A model generated the notes under the pieces. That model made no database searches, was not told the origin of the DNA, and worked only from the letters and a program-made list of their open reading frames with translations. Below, piece by piece: positions 7,798 to 16,423 of a stretch of DNA of 16,767 nucleotides. Position 1 is the stretch's first letter. The number at the start of each line of letters is the position of its first letter. The stretch is from Gracilaria caudata (lineage: Eukaryota; Rhodophyta; Florideophyceae; Gracilariales; Gracilariaceae). Location of the stretch: positions 1 to 16,767 of the forward strand of contig JASCIV010000561.1 in assembly GCA_030374735.1 (NCBI GenBank), given 5' to 3'. The position numbers and the translations under genes are program-made.

Positions 7798-8025
7798 TCA
7801 TAGCGGTGAAAACATAATCCGTAGCTTCGAAAATCTGTAAAATACCATGGCTCCGAAAACAGCCACGAAGTATAGAGCGCCCGTATCCTTGTAAAAGTGC
7901 CAAATACCAATTTCAATGGAAAGCCGGCCTTTTTCGTTAATGATCATGGGATGTAAACGAAGTTCGGGGCGAATAAAACCCACCCAATTGATTGTATAGC
8001 TTGTGATCCCTAATATAAGGGTCAA
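7798..8025 (-). pseudogene. Possible fragment of a membrane protein
   Basis: A minus-strand frame of 75 codons from an ATG, with two hydrophobic stretches (TLILGITSYTINWVGFI and ALYFVAVFGAMVFY) separated by a polar segment ending EKGRLSIEIGIW. Its start (TLILG) and the pattern G-[KR]-[VL]-x-[MI]-x-[MI] resemble TFVLG and GKVNMNM in the N-terminal part of the membrane protein at 6055-7458, which lies downstream on the same strand. A spacing difference of about 4 residues separates the two matches. This may be a decayed tandem relative or an exon, but the similarity is short and judged by eye. It has no ectodomain in the same frame. Confidence 0.2.
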
Positions 8026-8853
8026 AAAGACGCTTGTAGATGATCATTCGACTACAACTTTCATGCTTGGCCAGTGGACCTGAGGCGCGTTTAGGCAAAT
8101 CATGCCAACTGTACTGTGATTCGCAGGAGGTACGGATTTGGAGAGTTGACACACTACAGTGTGCTACACGATACAGCAAGCATAATCTGCGCAGCTTTCG
8201 TGCATGTTCAGGTGCGAAATCACGTAAAAGTGTACGAAAGAGTGGCAGAAGCACCAATGGCATACTGCTGTCTTGGGTGCTCTCCAACGGCGACAGACCG
8301 CCAGTGAATTTGCGGGAATCATTAATCCGATTAGGTGCGCATATGCACGCAGTAGGTGCTGCGTACATCAGAATTCTGTTTGAATTGGGACGGCTTCATA
8401 TCGAAGCTTTGAATCTGTCGCCTCAACAAGGTTTCATACAAACCTTCAGACACTACATAGGGCTAGGATGGCGAGCTGATGAAGTGAAGAGACCGGCAGT
8501 GTCCAAATGAAGTTCCTTGGACCCCTGAAAAGATACAATTCAAACGGATTTGCTTCAGTGATTCACAAACGTTGGCAGTACTGAACGAGAAAGGAGAGAA
8601 AACACAGATGCAGAACGAATGAAACCCCTGATGCGTTTTACTTTTAAAAAGTCTTCTGTATCCAGTCATGAGACGCCCAGGTTTTTGAAACCACATATTA
8701 CAGTCATTGGCTGGTGCCAGGATTCATTGCGTAGAACGCAGTGAACTGCAGATATTTAGTTTGTTATTACTGTTACACCTTGTTGCACGAAAAGAAGATT
8801 TTTGATAGCAGAGGGCATACAGGACAAGAACCTGAGCTGGTTGAGTGCGTAAA

Positions 8854-9384
8854 CTAGCAGTAAATGTTATGTGGGACTCCAGTCACCCCAGCGAGATCAA
8901 GGGTGGGAAAGGGTGGGTAAAAGAAAATGTTTGAAGTTCGAAGAAGGTCTACTCTCCCGCTTGATCGCGATGCCGAAGGATTTGCCGCATATGATGAAGA
9001 TGATATCTTACAGAACGACCGGTGGACAGATGGTCCAGATGGATTCAACTGCTGACAGTACACTGGCGACACTTGTCCACCTACTACATTCAGATCGAAA
9101 TGACACTGCATTTGTAACAGCAATGTCTCAAAGTCATCTTCTGTCACCGTGCCAGCTGTCAATTGCAGTCTCGCGCCACAATGCGCGGAGCATAGAGCTT
9201 TCTGAAAATTTTCTTTGTTCCTTGAAAACCGAAAGTTAATTTGTACACGAGGTGGTCCTCTGAAGAGAGAAACAGGCTCTTCTGAAGGTGCTGAACTGAG
9301 GAGCTTAGCTGCAAAGGTACAAGGGTACTCCTGTAGGCTACAGTCTGTAGCTTCGTACAGCAGGGTACCTTCAAAAGTGGGCAC
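8854..9384 (-). pseudogene. Possible exon or gene remnant, Cys-containing extracellular-like domain
   Basis: A 176-codon minus-strand frame without an ATG at its head; it opens after an in-frame stop at 9385-9387. Its first 110 codons look protein-like, with spaced cysteines (ATDCSLQEYPC, ALCSAHCGA, MQCHF, VYCQQ) and a normal residue mixture; the rest is Ser-rich. On the minus strand it is preceded by TTTTAAC and CAG at about 9390-9403, which could be a branch point and 3' splice site, so an internal exon is conceivable. It could also be a chance frame: the opposite strand is open for 122 codons over much of the same stretch. No family is recognised. Confidence 0.22.
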
Positions 9385-9400
9385 TCATCTGTCAATCGGT

Positions 9401-9419
9401 TAAAACGAAATTCGTTTTA
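9401..9419. repeat. Near-perfect palindrome, 9-bp arms
   Basis: TAAAACGAAATTCGTTTTA has 9-bp perfect arms around a single A. Confidence 0.7.
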
Positions 9420-10103
9420 CAAGGGGAATTGACAAAAGTGCATGTTATTGTCGTAAAAACATCGGACTTCAAAAGGTTTGTATGGGATGCATCATCGACA
9501 CCGGTTTTTACGTACTTTTGGCCTGCTTCGTGAAACAAAAGTTGCGTTGTCACGTTACACAGGCTGCCAGTGAATACTATAGAAACAATCGAAGACTTCT
9601 GACTATCAGTGATTACAGCTTGTGTTTGAGTTTGAACGTGTACAAATCAGCAATGAATCTGTAGCTTTATGCAGATACAGCTCCCCCTGCGCAGTAAAGG
9701 ATTTTGGCAACGATTGTTCTTATCCACTTTTATCCCTCAGTAAGCTGAAGTACAGAAAGGGCCCTGTTGTAAAAGCTCACGGTGTGCTGGCACTGTTAAA
9801 CATACAGTCTTCTATCCCAGATGCAGTTCCTTTTCTGTAGAGTATCAAGTAAAAGATTTAAAGAGACCCAAATTCGGTGACTCTTTTTCGTCCATCATTT
9901 CTTCCTCAAATGGGGTATCGACCCTTTTGTCCTAATTCTGCAGTAAGGTTTAAAGAGATTCATTCGCTCTCATCTCTTCTTTACGATGCAATCAGGCTTA
10001 ATAGCCCCACGCACAGGGATCTTCTACGAACCATACTGAACAACGAGCTGATAGAAACTTTTACAACACGCCCGTATTTGAGATTGGTCAAATAATTGAA
10101 CGC

Positions 10104-10122
10104 CACGACCACTTCGGTCGTG
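10104..10122. promoter_or_regulatory. Hairpin just upstream of a TATA box
   Basis: CACGACC at 10104-10110 and GGTCGTG at 10116-10122 pair perfectly around ACTTC. The dyad ends 10 bp before the TATA box of family gene 2, a position suited to an operator-like binding site. A reversed CCAAT (ATTGG) lies at 10083-10087. Confidence 0.4.
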
Positions 10123-10132
10123 CTCACAACAC

Positions 10133-10140
10133 TATAAAGG
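10133..10140 (+). promoter_or_regulatory. TATA box of family gene 2
   Basis: TATAAAGG within CACTATAAAGG, 141 bp before the ATG at 10274. The CTATAAA core is shared with family genes 3 and 4. Confidence 0.65.
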
Positions 10141-10273
10141 ATGCACGGCCTCCCTTTCCATGCTTCACTGTTCAGACGATCGACTTGCCTGGGTACTTCC
10201 ATAAGGACGTCTGTTTTTGGTGTCACAACTGAAGCTCAGGTTCTCTTCTCAGTTCTTTGTCTTCTTATTCGCT

Positions 10274-10651
10274 ATGAAGTACACACTCTTTCTCCTTTCT
10301 ATGATGGTGCTTTGCGTGTCGGCTGCACCTGTCAGCCATCAATTCGATCTTGCAGCCCTTCTATCTGGTCTTCTCGGAGCCCCCGCTCCCGCCCCCGCTC
10401 CCGCCCCCGCTCCGGCGCCTGCCCCAGCTCCAGGCGCTGCACCGATGCCAACCCCGGTTGGAGACACTACCGATGGTGGTGATGGTGGTGACGGTACGGG
10501 TATTGGAGGAATTACTACCATTGGTGAGGGAGCTACAATTATCGGAGGCACCGCCCCTGGTTCTGGCGTCGCGACGGTTGGTGAGGGTGGTACTACCTCA
10601 TTCCTCGGAGCGCTGCTTGGCATTGGTATTGGAGGAGACGGTGGTCGATAA
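10274..10651 (+). CDS. Secreted Ala-Pro repeat, Gly/Asp-rich protein (family gene 2)
   Basis: A 125-residue protein. The signal peptide is residues 1-17 (MKYTLFLLSMMVLCVSA), followed by APVSHQF, a short amphipathic stretch DLAALLSGLL (25-34), nine consecutive Ala-Pro pairs (36-53), GAAPMPTP, and a Gly-rich tail (GGDGGDGTGIGG ... FLGALLGIGIGGDGG). The tail order matches gene 1 closely: GGDGG, GDGTG[LI]G, then a hydrophobic [LA]LL[SG]IG[VI]GG near the end. The two are clear paralogues although codon choice differs. The AP run is encoded partly by a 12-bp repeat (GCCCCCGCTCCC). The open frame extends upstream only through a TTG codon at 10217, so ATG 10274 is the start. AP repeats are typical hydroxyproline-glycosylation modules in plant and algal wall proteins; a matrix role is an inference. 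Confidence 0.8.
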   Translation: MKYTLFLLSMMVLCVSAAPVSHQFDLAALLSGLLGAPAPAPAPAPAPAPAPAPGAAPMPTPVGDTTDGGDGGDGTGIGGITTIGEGATIIGGTAPGSGVATVGEGGTTSFLGALLGIGIGGDGGR

Positions 10652-10750
10652 TTTTCTTTGAGCGTTTTGGCTCCAATCATGCATACTGTTCGACAAACGT
10701 CATTCTTGACCAACGTCACTTTTGAATGTTACTTAATATGAACATGAGCA

Positions 10751-10756
10751 AATAAA
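10751..10756 (+). terminator. Polyadenylation signal of family gene 2
   Basis: AATAAA lies 100 bp past the stop codon, a normal 3' UTR distance for a eukaryotic mRNA. It is the only canonical signal found close behind one of the secreted-protein genes. Confidence 0.4.
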
Positions 10757-12455
10757 TCATATCCAATCGCGTTTGAGTTGCGTGTTTCAGTCTCTACACA
10801 TGAAAAGGAACGAAAATGATGATTGCATCTATCGGTGAGAAAGGAAAACGAAGAGCTCCCGTGAGGTACAAGTTATGTACATAGAATGAAGAGTATGTAC
10901 TAACTCTAGTCATCTCTCCTTTGTACATACTTGTTCCTGATCGTACGCATCATTTCCTTCCTTCCCTTTGAAAACATGGTCTACAACCCTACCCTCCAGG
11001 AATTTAGCGCTGTACTGCTATTCCATTCGAATGCTATTACAAAGGAACACTGCCGCACACTTCACGGTCTTTCTCCGCTGTGACATCTTGTGCGGTACAA
11101 CAGCATTTCTCGAGAACAAAGGTGTAAGTTCAAAGGGTTCAACACCTCTTCTTTCTCCGCAGGTAATACGATTCGAGGGTGAGTATTCTTTTTAAACTGG
11201 CTGTGACACATGCTACTCGAGATGGCAATGTACTCTGTACTATATAAACCCATTTCGGGTCCGTGTAGCGATTAAAAAGCCAACTTCTCGAAGTGGGCAG
11301 AAGGACCCAGTTACGTGTGTGGTCCCACGGGGACGTGGGATTTCTAAACGGATTTGTGGTTTCTGAAAACATTTCCAAAGCGCGAATCACATTCGTGAAG
11401 TGACTGAAGAATATCTAGTGCCTTTTGAACCAAGAAATTAAGCTCATCTTTTTCACACGCGCGAGTCCTCACACGTGGAAAATAAGGCTTTTCTGCGGAC
11501 GTTGACTCGAGGAGCATCGCCGATGATGTGGCCTACAATTGTTGCGGTCACTGGATGTAGATATGTGAGGCAGACAGTAATGTATTAGTGACAACCAGGT
11601 TTTGGTCTCCCACAGCAATGTCTCTCTCGCAGTTTGAGGGGTGAGCCATGGGTGGTTAGGCGATGCAGGTGTGAAAATTTAGGAAGTTTGGAGCTGGAGC
11701 ATCTATATTTCAAGTGCTGCTTCTTTTCTAAAGCTGTTATATTGTAGTGCGTCAGATCATTACTTGATGCGCGGCGGCAGTTTAAATGATCTCCTCCAGT
11801 TCAGGCTGATTGAGTTAAGAAGAAAGTGTCGGATTGCGAAGATATATATATCAGCAGACAAAGCGTCGAAAATGACAGCTGAAGGAGACTATCGAAAGAA
11901 GACCAAGATTCGATCAAGTCAAAGAAAGGGAACGAAATAGACACGGCAGTCACGACCAAACATTCTTCAATGGACAAATATAGACGGTGCAACAGAATTG
12001 TAACAGATCGAAGATAATAGATAGCAATAGTGGCGGCAGATATTAAGTCGGTCACGGAAGAAAACTTTTCCCGCTTCTATGTGTGAATGACAACGATGGC
12101 TCTCTTGAGAGGCAGTGTGATTGAATTGAAGCTTGCAAATCCTTGTACATCTAAAAATAGATCGAGAAAGATCAATGCCACGTTGCGCAGGCGCTTACAT
12201 CTAAAGCCATCTTCCTGTTCCTGCAAATTCAGTAAGTTGCCTAGCTAGTGCTTAGGGCCCATGCAACTAAGAGCCCTTGAATAGCCCTCGCGTGCCAAGA
12301 ATCAACCTTCACGATTGTTAATGGCCGATCTAGATCGAGGAACCCTTCAAAAGATTAAACCTTCGCAGGTACGACATCTTGCCCTAACTACGAAAAGAAT
12401 TTTCTATTCATGGCAGGGAACGAGCTGCATAATAGTTCGAGAGTCAACTACACAC
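10757..12455. other. Stretch without a supported gene
   Basis: No frame here is convincing; those above 60 codons open at TTG or GTG. Points seen: an orphan TATATAAA at 11241-11248 with no open frame of note after it, a hairpin at 11323-11340 (TCCCACG/CGTGGGA, 4-nt loop), and a 12-bp palindrome CGATCTAGATCG at 12326-12337. A non-coding or spliced transcript from 11241 cannot be excluded. Confidence 0.45.
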
Positions 12456-12532
12456 GTATGCCTCACCAAAAGAGAATTTTGAGATTCCTCGAAAAAGATA
12501 CTCGAGCCTTTCGCGATGAAATTGAGGCATGC
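12456..12532. promoter_or_regulatory. Inverted repeat upstream of family gene 3
   Basis: GTATGCCTCA at 12456-12465 and TGAGGCATGC at 12523-12532 are inverted copies with one mismatch, 57 bp apart. The inner copy ends 22 bp before the TATA box. Paired inverted sites at this position suggest binding sites for one regulator, but this is untested. Confidence 0.35.
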
Positions 12533-12554
12533 TCATACTTCACTGTTTCTCCAC

Positions 12555-12564
12555 TATAAAAGGG
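12555..12564 (+). promoter_or_regulatory. TATA box of family gene 3
   Basis: TATAAAAGGG within CCACTATAAAAGGG, a near-consensus TATA element, 120 bp before the ATG at 12675. Confidence 0.7.
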
Positions 12565-12674
12565 TTTCGAAATGTGGTCTTGTGTAGAATACAACGTTCT
12601 AAACGCTCTTCGAAGCAGATCATAGTGGATCCTCTACAGCCAAGGGTAGCTTCCGAACTGAACCACGGAACCCG

Positions 12675-13076
12675 ATGAAGTTCACTTTCCTCTTCCTTGC
12701 TTCTTTTCTTGCCATTGTGTCTACCACTCCGACAGTTCGACAAGATGATCTTACATCCACAATCATTTCCCTTCTTCCCACACCTGTGCCAATCGTCGCA
12801 ACCGCGCTGGCACCAATTTTGACAGTGATGTCGCTTGCCCCTTCACCGATCAGCACTCCAGAAGTCACGCCTGTTCCTCCTGCCGCTGCGCCCGCAGCAG
12901 ACGGAGTTATCGCAAGTGCTCCCGCTGCTGATGATGAAGGTCTCACGTCCACCGAAGCTACTGTTGTAACCACTGGAGGTGACATTTCTGGCATTGACGG
13001 ACCGGCTTCGATTTCTGGTACTTTCTCCTCCACCACGGTCGAAGGACCTGGTGTATTTATCGGACCGCCGGCATAA
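12675..13076 (+). CDS. Secreted Pro/Ala/Thr-rich protein (family gene 3)
   Basis: A 133-residue protein with signal peptide MKFTFLFLASFLAIVST (about 1-17) and then TPTVRQ. Ungapped alignment to gene 2 matches P19, [RH]22, Q23, D25, L26, L33, L34, P37 and P39, so it belongs to the same family although the rest has diverged. The middle (35-83) is rich in Pro, Ala and Thr (LLPTPVP, SPISTPEVTPVPPAAAPAADG). The tail is Gly/Ser/Thr-rich with two short acidic patches and ends GPGVFIGPPA instead of the hydrophobic Gly element of genes 1 and 2. There are no cysteines after the signal peptide. Codon use is more even than in gene 1. The ATG is the only one in frame upstream of the signal sequence. An extracellular structural role is inferred from composition. 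Confidence 0.8.
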   Translation: MKFTFLFLASFLAIVSTTPTVRQDDLTSTIISLLPTPVPIVATALAPILTVMSLAPSPISTPEVTPVPPAAAPAADGVIASAPAADDEGLTSTEATVVTTGGDISGIDGPASISGTFSSTTVEGPGVFIGPPA

Positions 13077-14041
13077 TTTATACGGGTTTGAAGGTATGTA
13101 TTCTTGGTTTCACAGTACCAAATCTGTGAGAGGACTGCTCCCTTTGAACTTGCTTCTTCTGTAAAGTTGCTCGTTCAATCACGGTTGGTGGGATAGACTC
13201 TCAACTCAAGAAGAAAAACTAGAGCGGCCAACTTGCTTGTTACAGTTTTGCTGAAAGCCTGGAACTCATTTACCTCTTCATAGGATATCGTACATGATGC
13301 GTGTAATACACATCGTTTAAACTCGGTAGACGAGCACTACATGTTACGCAGGTAACGCCGTTTCGACAACTTTCTTGGCTGCTTAATGATTTTGCTTCCA
13401 GTATAAACTTAACGATGATACTGAATGATGGATGCGATTTGGGATTTGGCCGTCAAACATGCTAGGTACGGAGAAGCTACATTCCGAAACACGAGATGTA
13501 GATTGGGCCTGATTTCGTCTGTATCATGTAGCTCTATGGCCTTCCGCTGGTAAACGCCTCGGCCTGAAACTAAAGTTATCGTCCCCTTCAGGAAAATTTT
13601 TCCATTCTCTCATGCGACAGCTCTTGCTTCCCTCACGGAAAAGAAGAAGTCACCCTACAGCAGTTTAACTCCTAAAAGGCGGCGGACAGAGGACAATGTC
13701 AGTCTCACAGTTTGGGTCTCTGTCTCACAGACTCACACGATCCCGTCAAGTGAGCGTTCGCTGTCTGAACGCAAGCAAAGTGATAATCTGGCTGATTCGA
13801 TGTTTTATGGAGGACACGATTTGGGCCTCATACGTTAGAGTTCTACTCTGATTTTGTTTTATCAGAGCAAAACTCATTTCATCATAAGCCCAATTATCTA
13901 AGTTATAAGTCATGTACGACGACGAGAAGGACTAAACGTACTGAGTAACTTTTTAAGCGTTCCTCATGGAACGAAATTTGTGGTGCTTATTTGCAGCTCA
14001 TAGATGGGAAGCCAAGGTAGACAGGAATGCGCTCAGCATAC

Positions 14042-14100
14042 GACATACTACACGTAGTATGCCTACGTATGTCCTCCGTACGTAGGAGATGCGGCGTACG
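14042..14100. repeat. Nest of overlapping palindromes
   Basis: CATACTAC/GTAGTATG (14044-14051 and 14054-14061, 2-nt centre), GACATAC/GTATGTC (14042-14048 and 14067-14073), CCTACGTA/TACGTAGG (14062-14069 and 14079-14086) and CTCC/GGAG around GTACGTA all overlap, so several alternative stems compete. The words TACGTA and CGTACG recur. Confidence 0.55.
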
Positions 14101-14720
14101 GTGAAGGAAAATAGAGGTACTGACTTACCCTTGGTACAAAGCGAACTGATGGTGTCGAATAATTGTGGTATTGTGGATATTAAGAACGGGCCTACATTCA
14201 CTGTCATACTTCAACTTTCAACTGGCCCAGCGACAGGTAAATAGAATATTATTGTGTGGCGGCATATCATATTGCTTACGCTAGAAAACGATTGCGCAGA
14301 CACGTAACAAAAATGCACGGGGCTCCAAATCTTCGATCTGGTCCCTAATGTAAGTTGGTGGCAGACGCAGACGAAGCGACGAGCATGGTCTGTGATCCTT
14401 CGAGAAAAGTGGTGTGGGTTATCAGCATGAGCTCTGCGCTTGCTGTGCTTGCGGCATTCTATCACGGAGCGCGAATAAGAGGTGTTATTATTAGCTCATG
14501 GTGTTATTAAAGTGCGGCTTCCCGTCACCACCAGTGGATATCCCTCTTATCCCGTCCTTTGTCGAGGCTGCTGCCATTGCCCTCTCCACAGGAACCGGGA
14601 AGCATCCCGAAAGGCTTTTTCGGAGGAAAGGGAGACCAAGACCTTGTCTTCACTTGGCGTGCGGTAGTGTGTGTTTGGCTGCTACTGTAATGGTTGGCAT
14701 GAATTACTGGAGGGGGAAGG

Positions 14721-14735
14721 GGCCAGACTCTGGCC
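14721..14735. repeat. Near-perfect palindrome, 7-bp arms
   Basis: GGCCAGACTCTGGCC has 7-bp arms around a single C. Confidence 0.6.
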
Positions 14736-15806
14736 GCCAGAACCCGGAAAGTCTCCGGCGGAAACACAACCCTAGCAGGTAGCAGCTAACGTGAAATGCT
14801 CCAAATGACAAGTTGTCTGTCACCTTCACCCCACCTCTTGATGGCAAACCGTACCTCATCTTTTCGGAGTTTGAACATTTGAATCAACTGTAAACCGCCC
14901 GAAGACGGCTGCCTATGTGGGGTCAGTCAGGATCGATCATTGCGTTACAATTCTTCTGAAGCCCCCGATTCGGGTCGTACAGAAGATGACCTAAACTTTC
15001 ATTTTCTCAGTCTCTTACGCGAAAATTGTACACGGTATCATAGCTGATCACTGGATCACAGCTCGCTCCTTCCGTGCCCGCTCTTGTCTTGGGTTCGCGA
15101 CAGCGGTCTGAAGTCTAAATTGAAAAAGAATATGTTTCGCGTCAGCGAGGCGAAAAAACATCTTCTTACTCCCGAAACTGAAAGCGGCATATTCAGTACG
15201 CTACGTATTAGTTTCGACCATCGCTCTCTGTATCTTCAAGAATACTACTACAGGGTAGTGGCCGTACCGGTCATCATCTGTTTAACCGGAAAGCTCCTTT
15301 AATACCCCGCAATATAATACCCGTCTTATAAAAATACTCGTAAAACTACTTTTCTCATCGGGAAAAGACGAAGCCGGACTGTAATCCACTCCAGCTGAGA
15401 ACGCATTTCTCGCATGGGAGCTCCTTCACAGTTTAGCCCGCGAAGATCAACACATAGAGATGACAAGCTGCCAAAACTATTCAATATCATGTGCGTTGGC
15501 AAACATTTAAACTCCCGTGCTTGCTTACAACACATCAGAAAGCATTATATGCATGACGAAAAGTCTGTTCGACCAGTGTCGATGAAAAGAAAAGCCCACA
15601 GCAACGGGCCTTGTATGAGATACATCGAAGAGACTCTCGAACACTCAGTGTGGCGTGACGCGTTGCGTTCGTTTTTATACAAGTGATTCAGTGAAGCCTC
15701 TTTGCAAGAAAATAATGAACGCATGATACGTACTACGTAGTGACGACAAATTCCATATAGTACAACCGTAAACACGACAGTTGATGGGTGAACAGCGTCG
15801 TCCCTC

Positions 15807-15828
15807 AGAGAGAGAGAGAGAGAGAGAG
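15807..15828. repeat. (AG)11 microsatellite
   Basis: Eleven uninterrupted AG units. The frames that read through it give ER or LS dipeptide runs, which are artefacts of the repeat. Confidence 0.9.
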
Positions 15829-16228
15829 AATCCCTGGAAATGCGCAGCGCATTTGGCCGCACTCTTGACGCTAAAACCAAGCGCTTTGCTCGGGCCCAAA
15901 AGAATACACCATATCGCTATAAACCTATGTATCTCTGCGTTGCTGAGTTGGTTACAAGCGAGTGGGAAGCTAAAGATGTTCGAAAACGTTTGTTCAGCCT
16001 TGCCAGCATACCAAAACAGGATAGGTTCGAAAAGAACGAACAACTTACCTGGTAACTTACCATGTCATGAAACCTCCGTATTGAACTGATGCCAGCCTCT
16101 GGGTCAAACGTTCACCTCTCCACTCGAAGCGCATCCACAGCTTAATTGGGGCTTACCTGTACTTGCACAGGATAGTAGCTGAGCTGTTGCAAGTCTCATA
16201 TATATAACCCCAAGCGTGTCCCTTTCTG

Positions 16229-16341
16229 ACATTCTCTATAAACCTTGACGTCAGATTGCAAGAGCGGATCTCAGTCCCAGCTGAAGTAATCAACCCCGCA
16301 ACATTTCCTATAAAGCTTACCACTTGCCGAGAACGAATCTC
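16229..16341 (+). promoter_or_regulatory. Duplicated core promoter of family gene 4
   Basis: Two similar blocks of roughly 41-44 bp lie 72 bp apart. Copy A (16229-16272) starts ACATTCTCTATAAACCTTGAC and ends GCGGATCTC. Copy B (16301-16341) starts ACATTTCCTATAAAGCTTACC and ends CGAATCTC. TATA boxes are at 16237 and 16309, 187 and 115 bp before the ATG. Copy B sits at the distance seen for gene 3. A further TATATATAA lies at 16198-16206. Two alternative transcription starts are likely. Confidence 0.5.
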
Positions 16342-16423
16342 GCCGCTCTCCGGGGTTTCTGAGCACCCTAACTCTGTGGCTTTCTTTTCTCCTTGTCTCC
16401 CACACCGTGAAGTCGAAATCACG

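Larger units (their letters stand above)
7459..10103. other. Mostly non-coding stretch with possible minus-strand coding fragments
   Basis: No complete gene is supported. Two minus-strand frames (7798-8025 and 8854-9384) have protein-like character and are listed separately. The plus-strand frame 8040-8510 opens at a true ATG but its translation has no recognisable feature. Small dyads are CTGTAGGCTACAG at 9331-9343 and the 9+1+9 palindrome at 9401-9419. No tRNA, microsatellite or long repeat was seen. Confidence 0.4.
13077..16228. other. Long stretch without a supported gene
   Basis: Several short frames have true ATGs (14498-14782, 15414-15686 and 15840-16055, all +) but none has a recognisable domain, signal or compositional support, and overlapping frames on both strands are equally open. 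Structures seen: hairpin CTCTGAT/ATCAGAG at 13846-13867, a nest of overlapping palindromes at 14042-14100, a 7+1+7 palindrome at 14721-14735, and an (AG)11 microsatellite at 15807-15828. A CATATATATAACC element at 16197-16209 begins the promoter zone of family gene 4. Confidence 0.4.

Noticed and set aside
11241..11248. TATATAAA as a promoter of an unlisted gene
   Set aside because: No open frame with an ATG of useful length follows for over 1 kb. It may be chance in AT-rich DNA or drive a non-coding or spliced transcript.
14482..14782. Three overlapping short open frames on both strands
   Set aside because: All are equally open and none shows codon bias, a signal peptide or a recognisable motif.
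15781..16089. 102-codon plus-strand and 122-codon minus-strand frames through the AG repeat, and the 71-codon frame at 15840-16055
   Set aside because: The first two get their ER or LS runs from the microsatellite. The third starts at ATG and looks somewhat protein-like, but no domain or promoter supports it.
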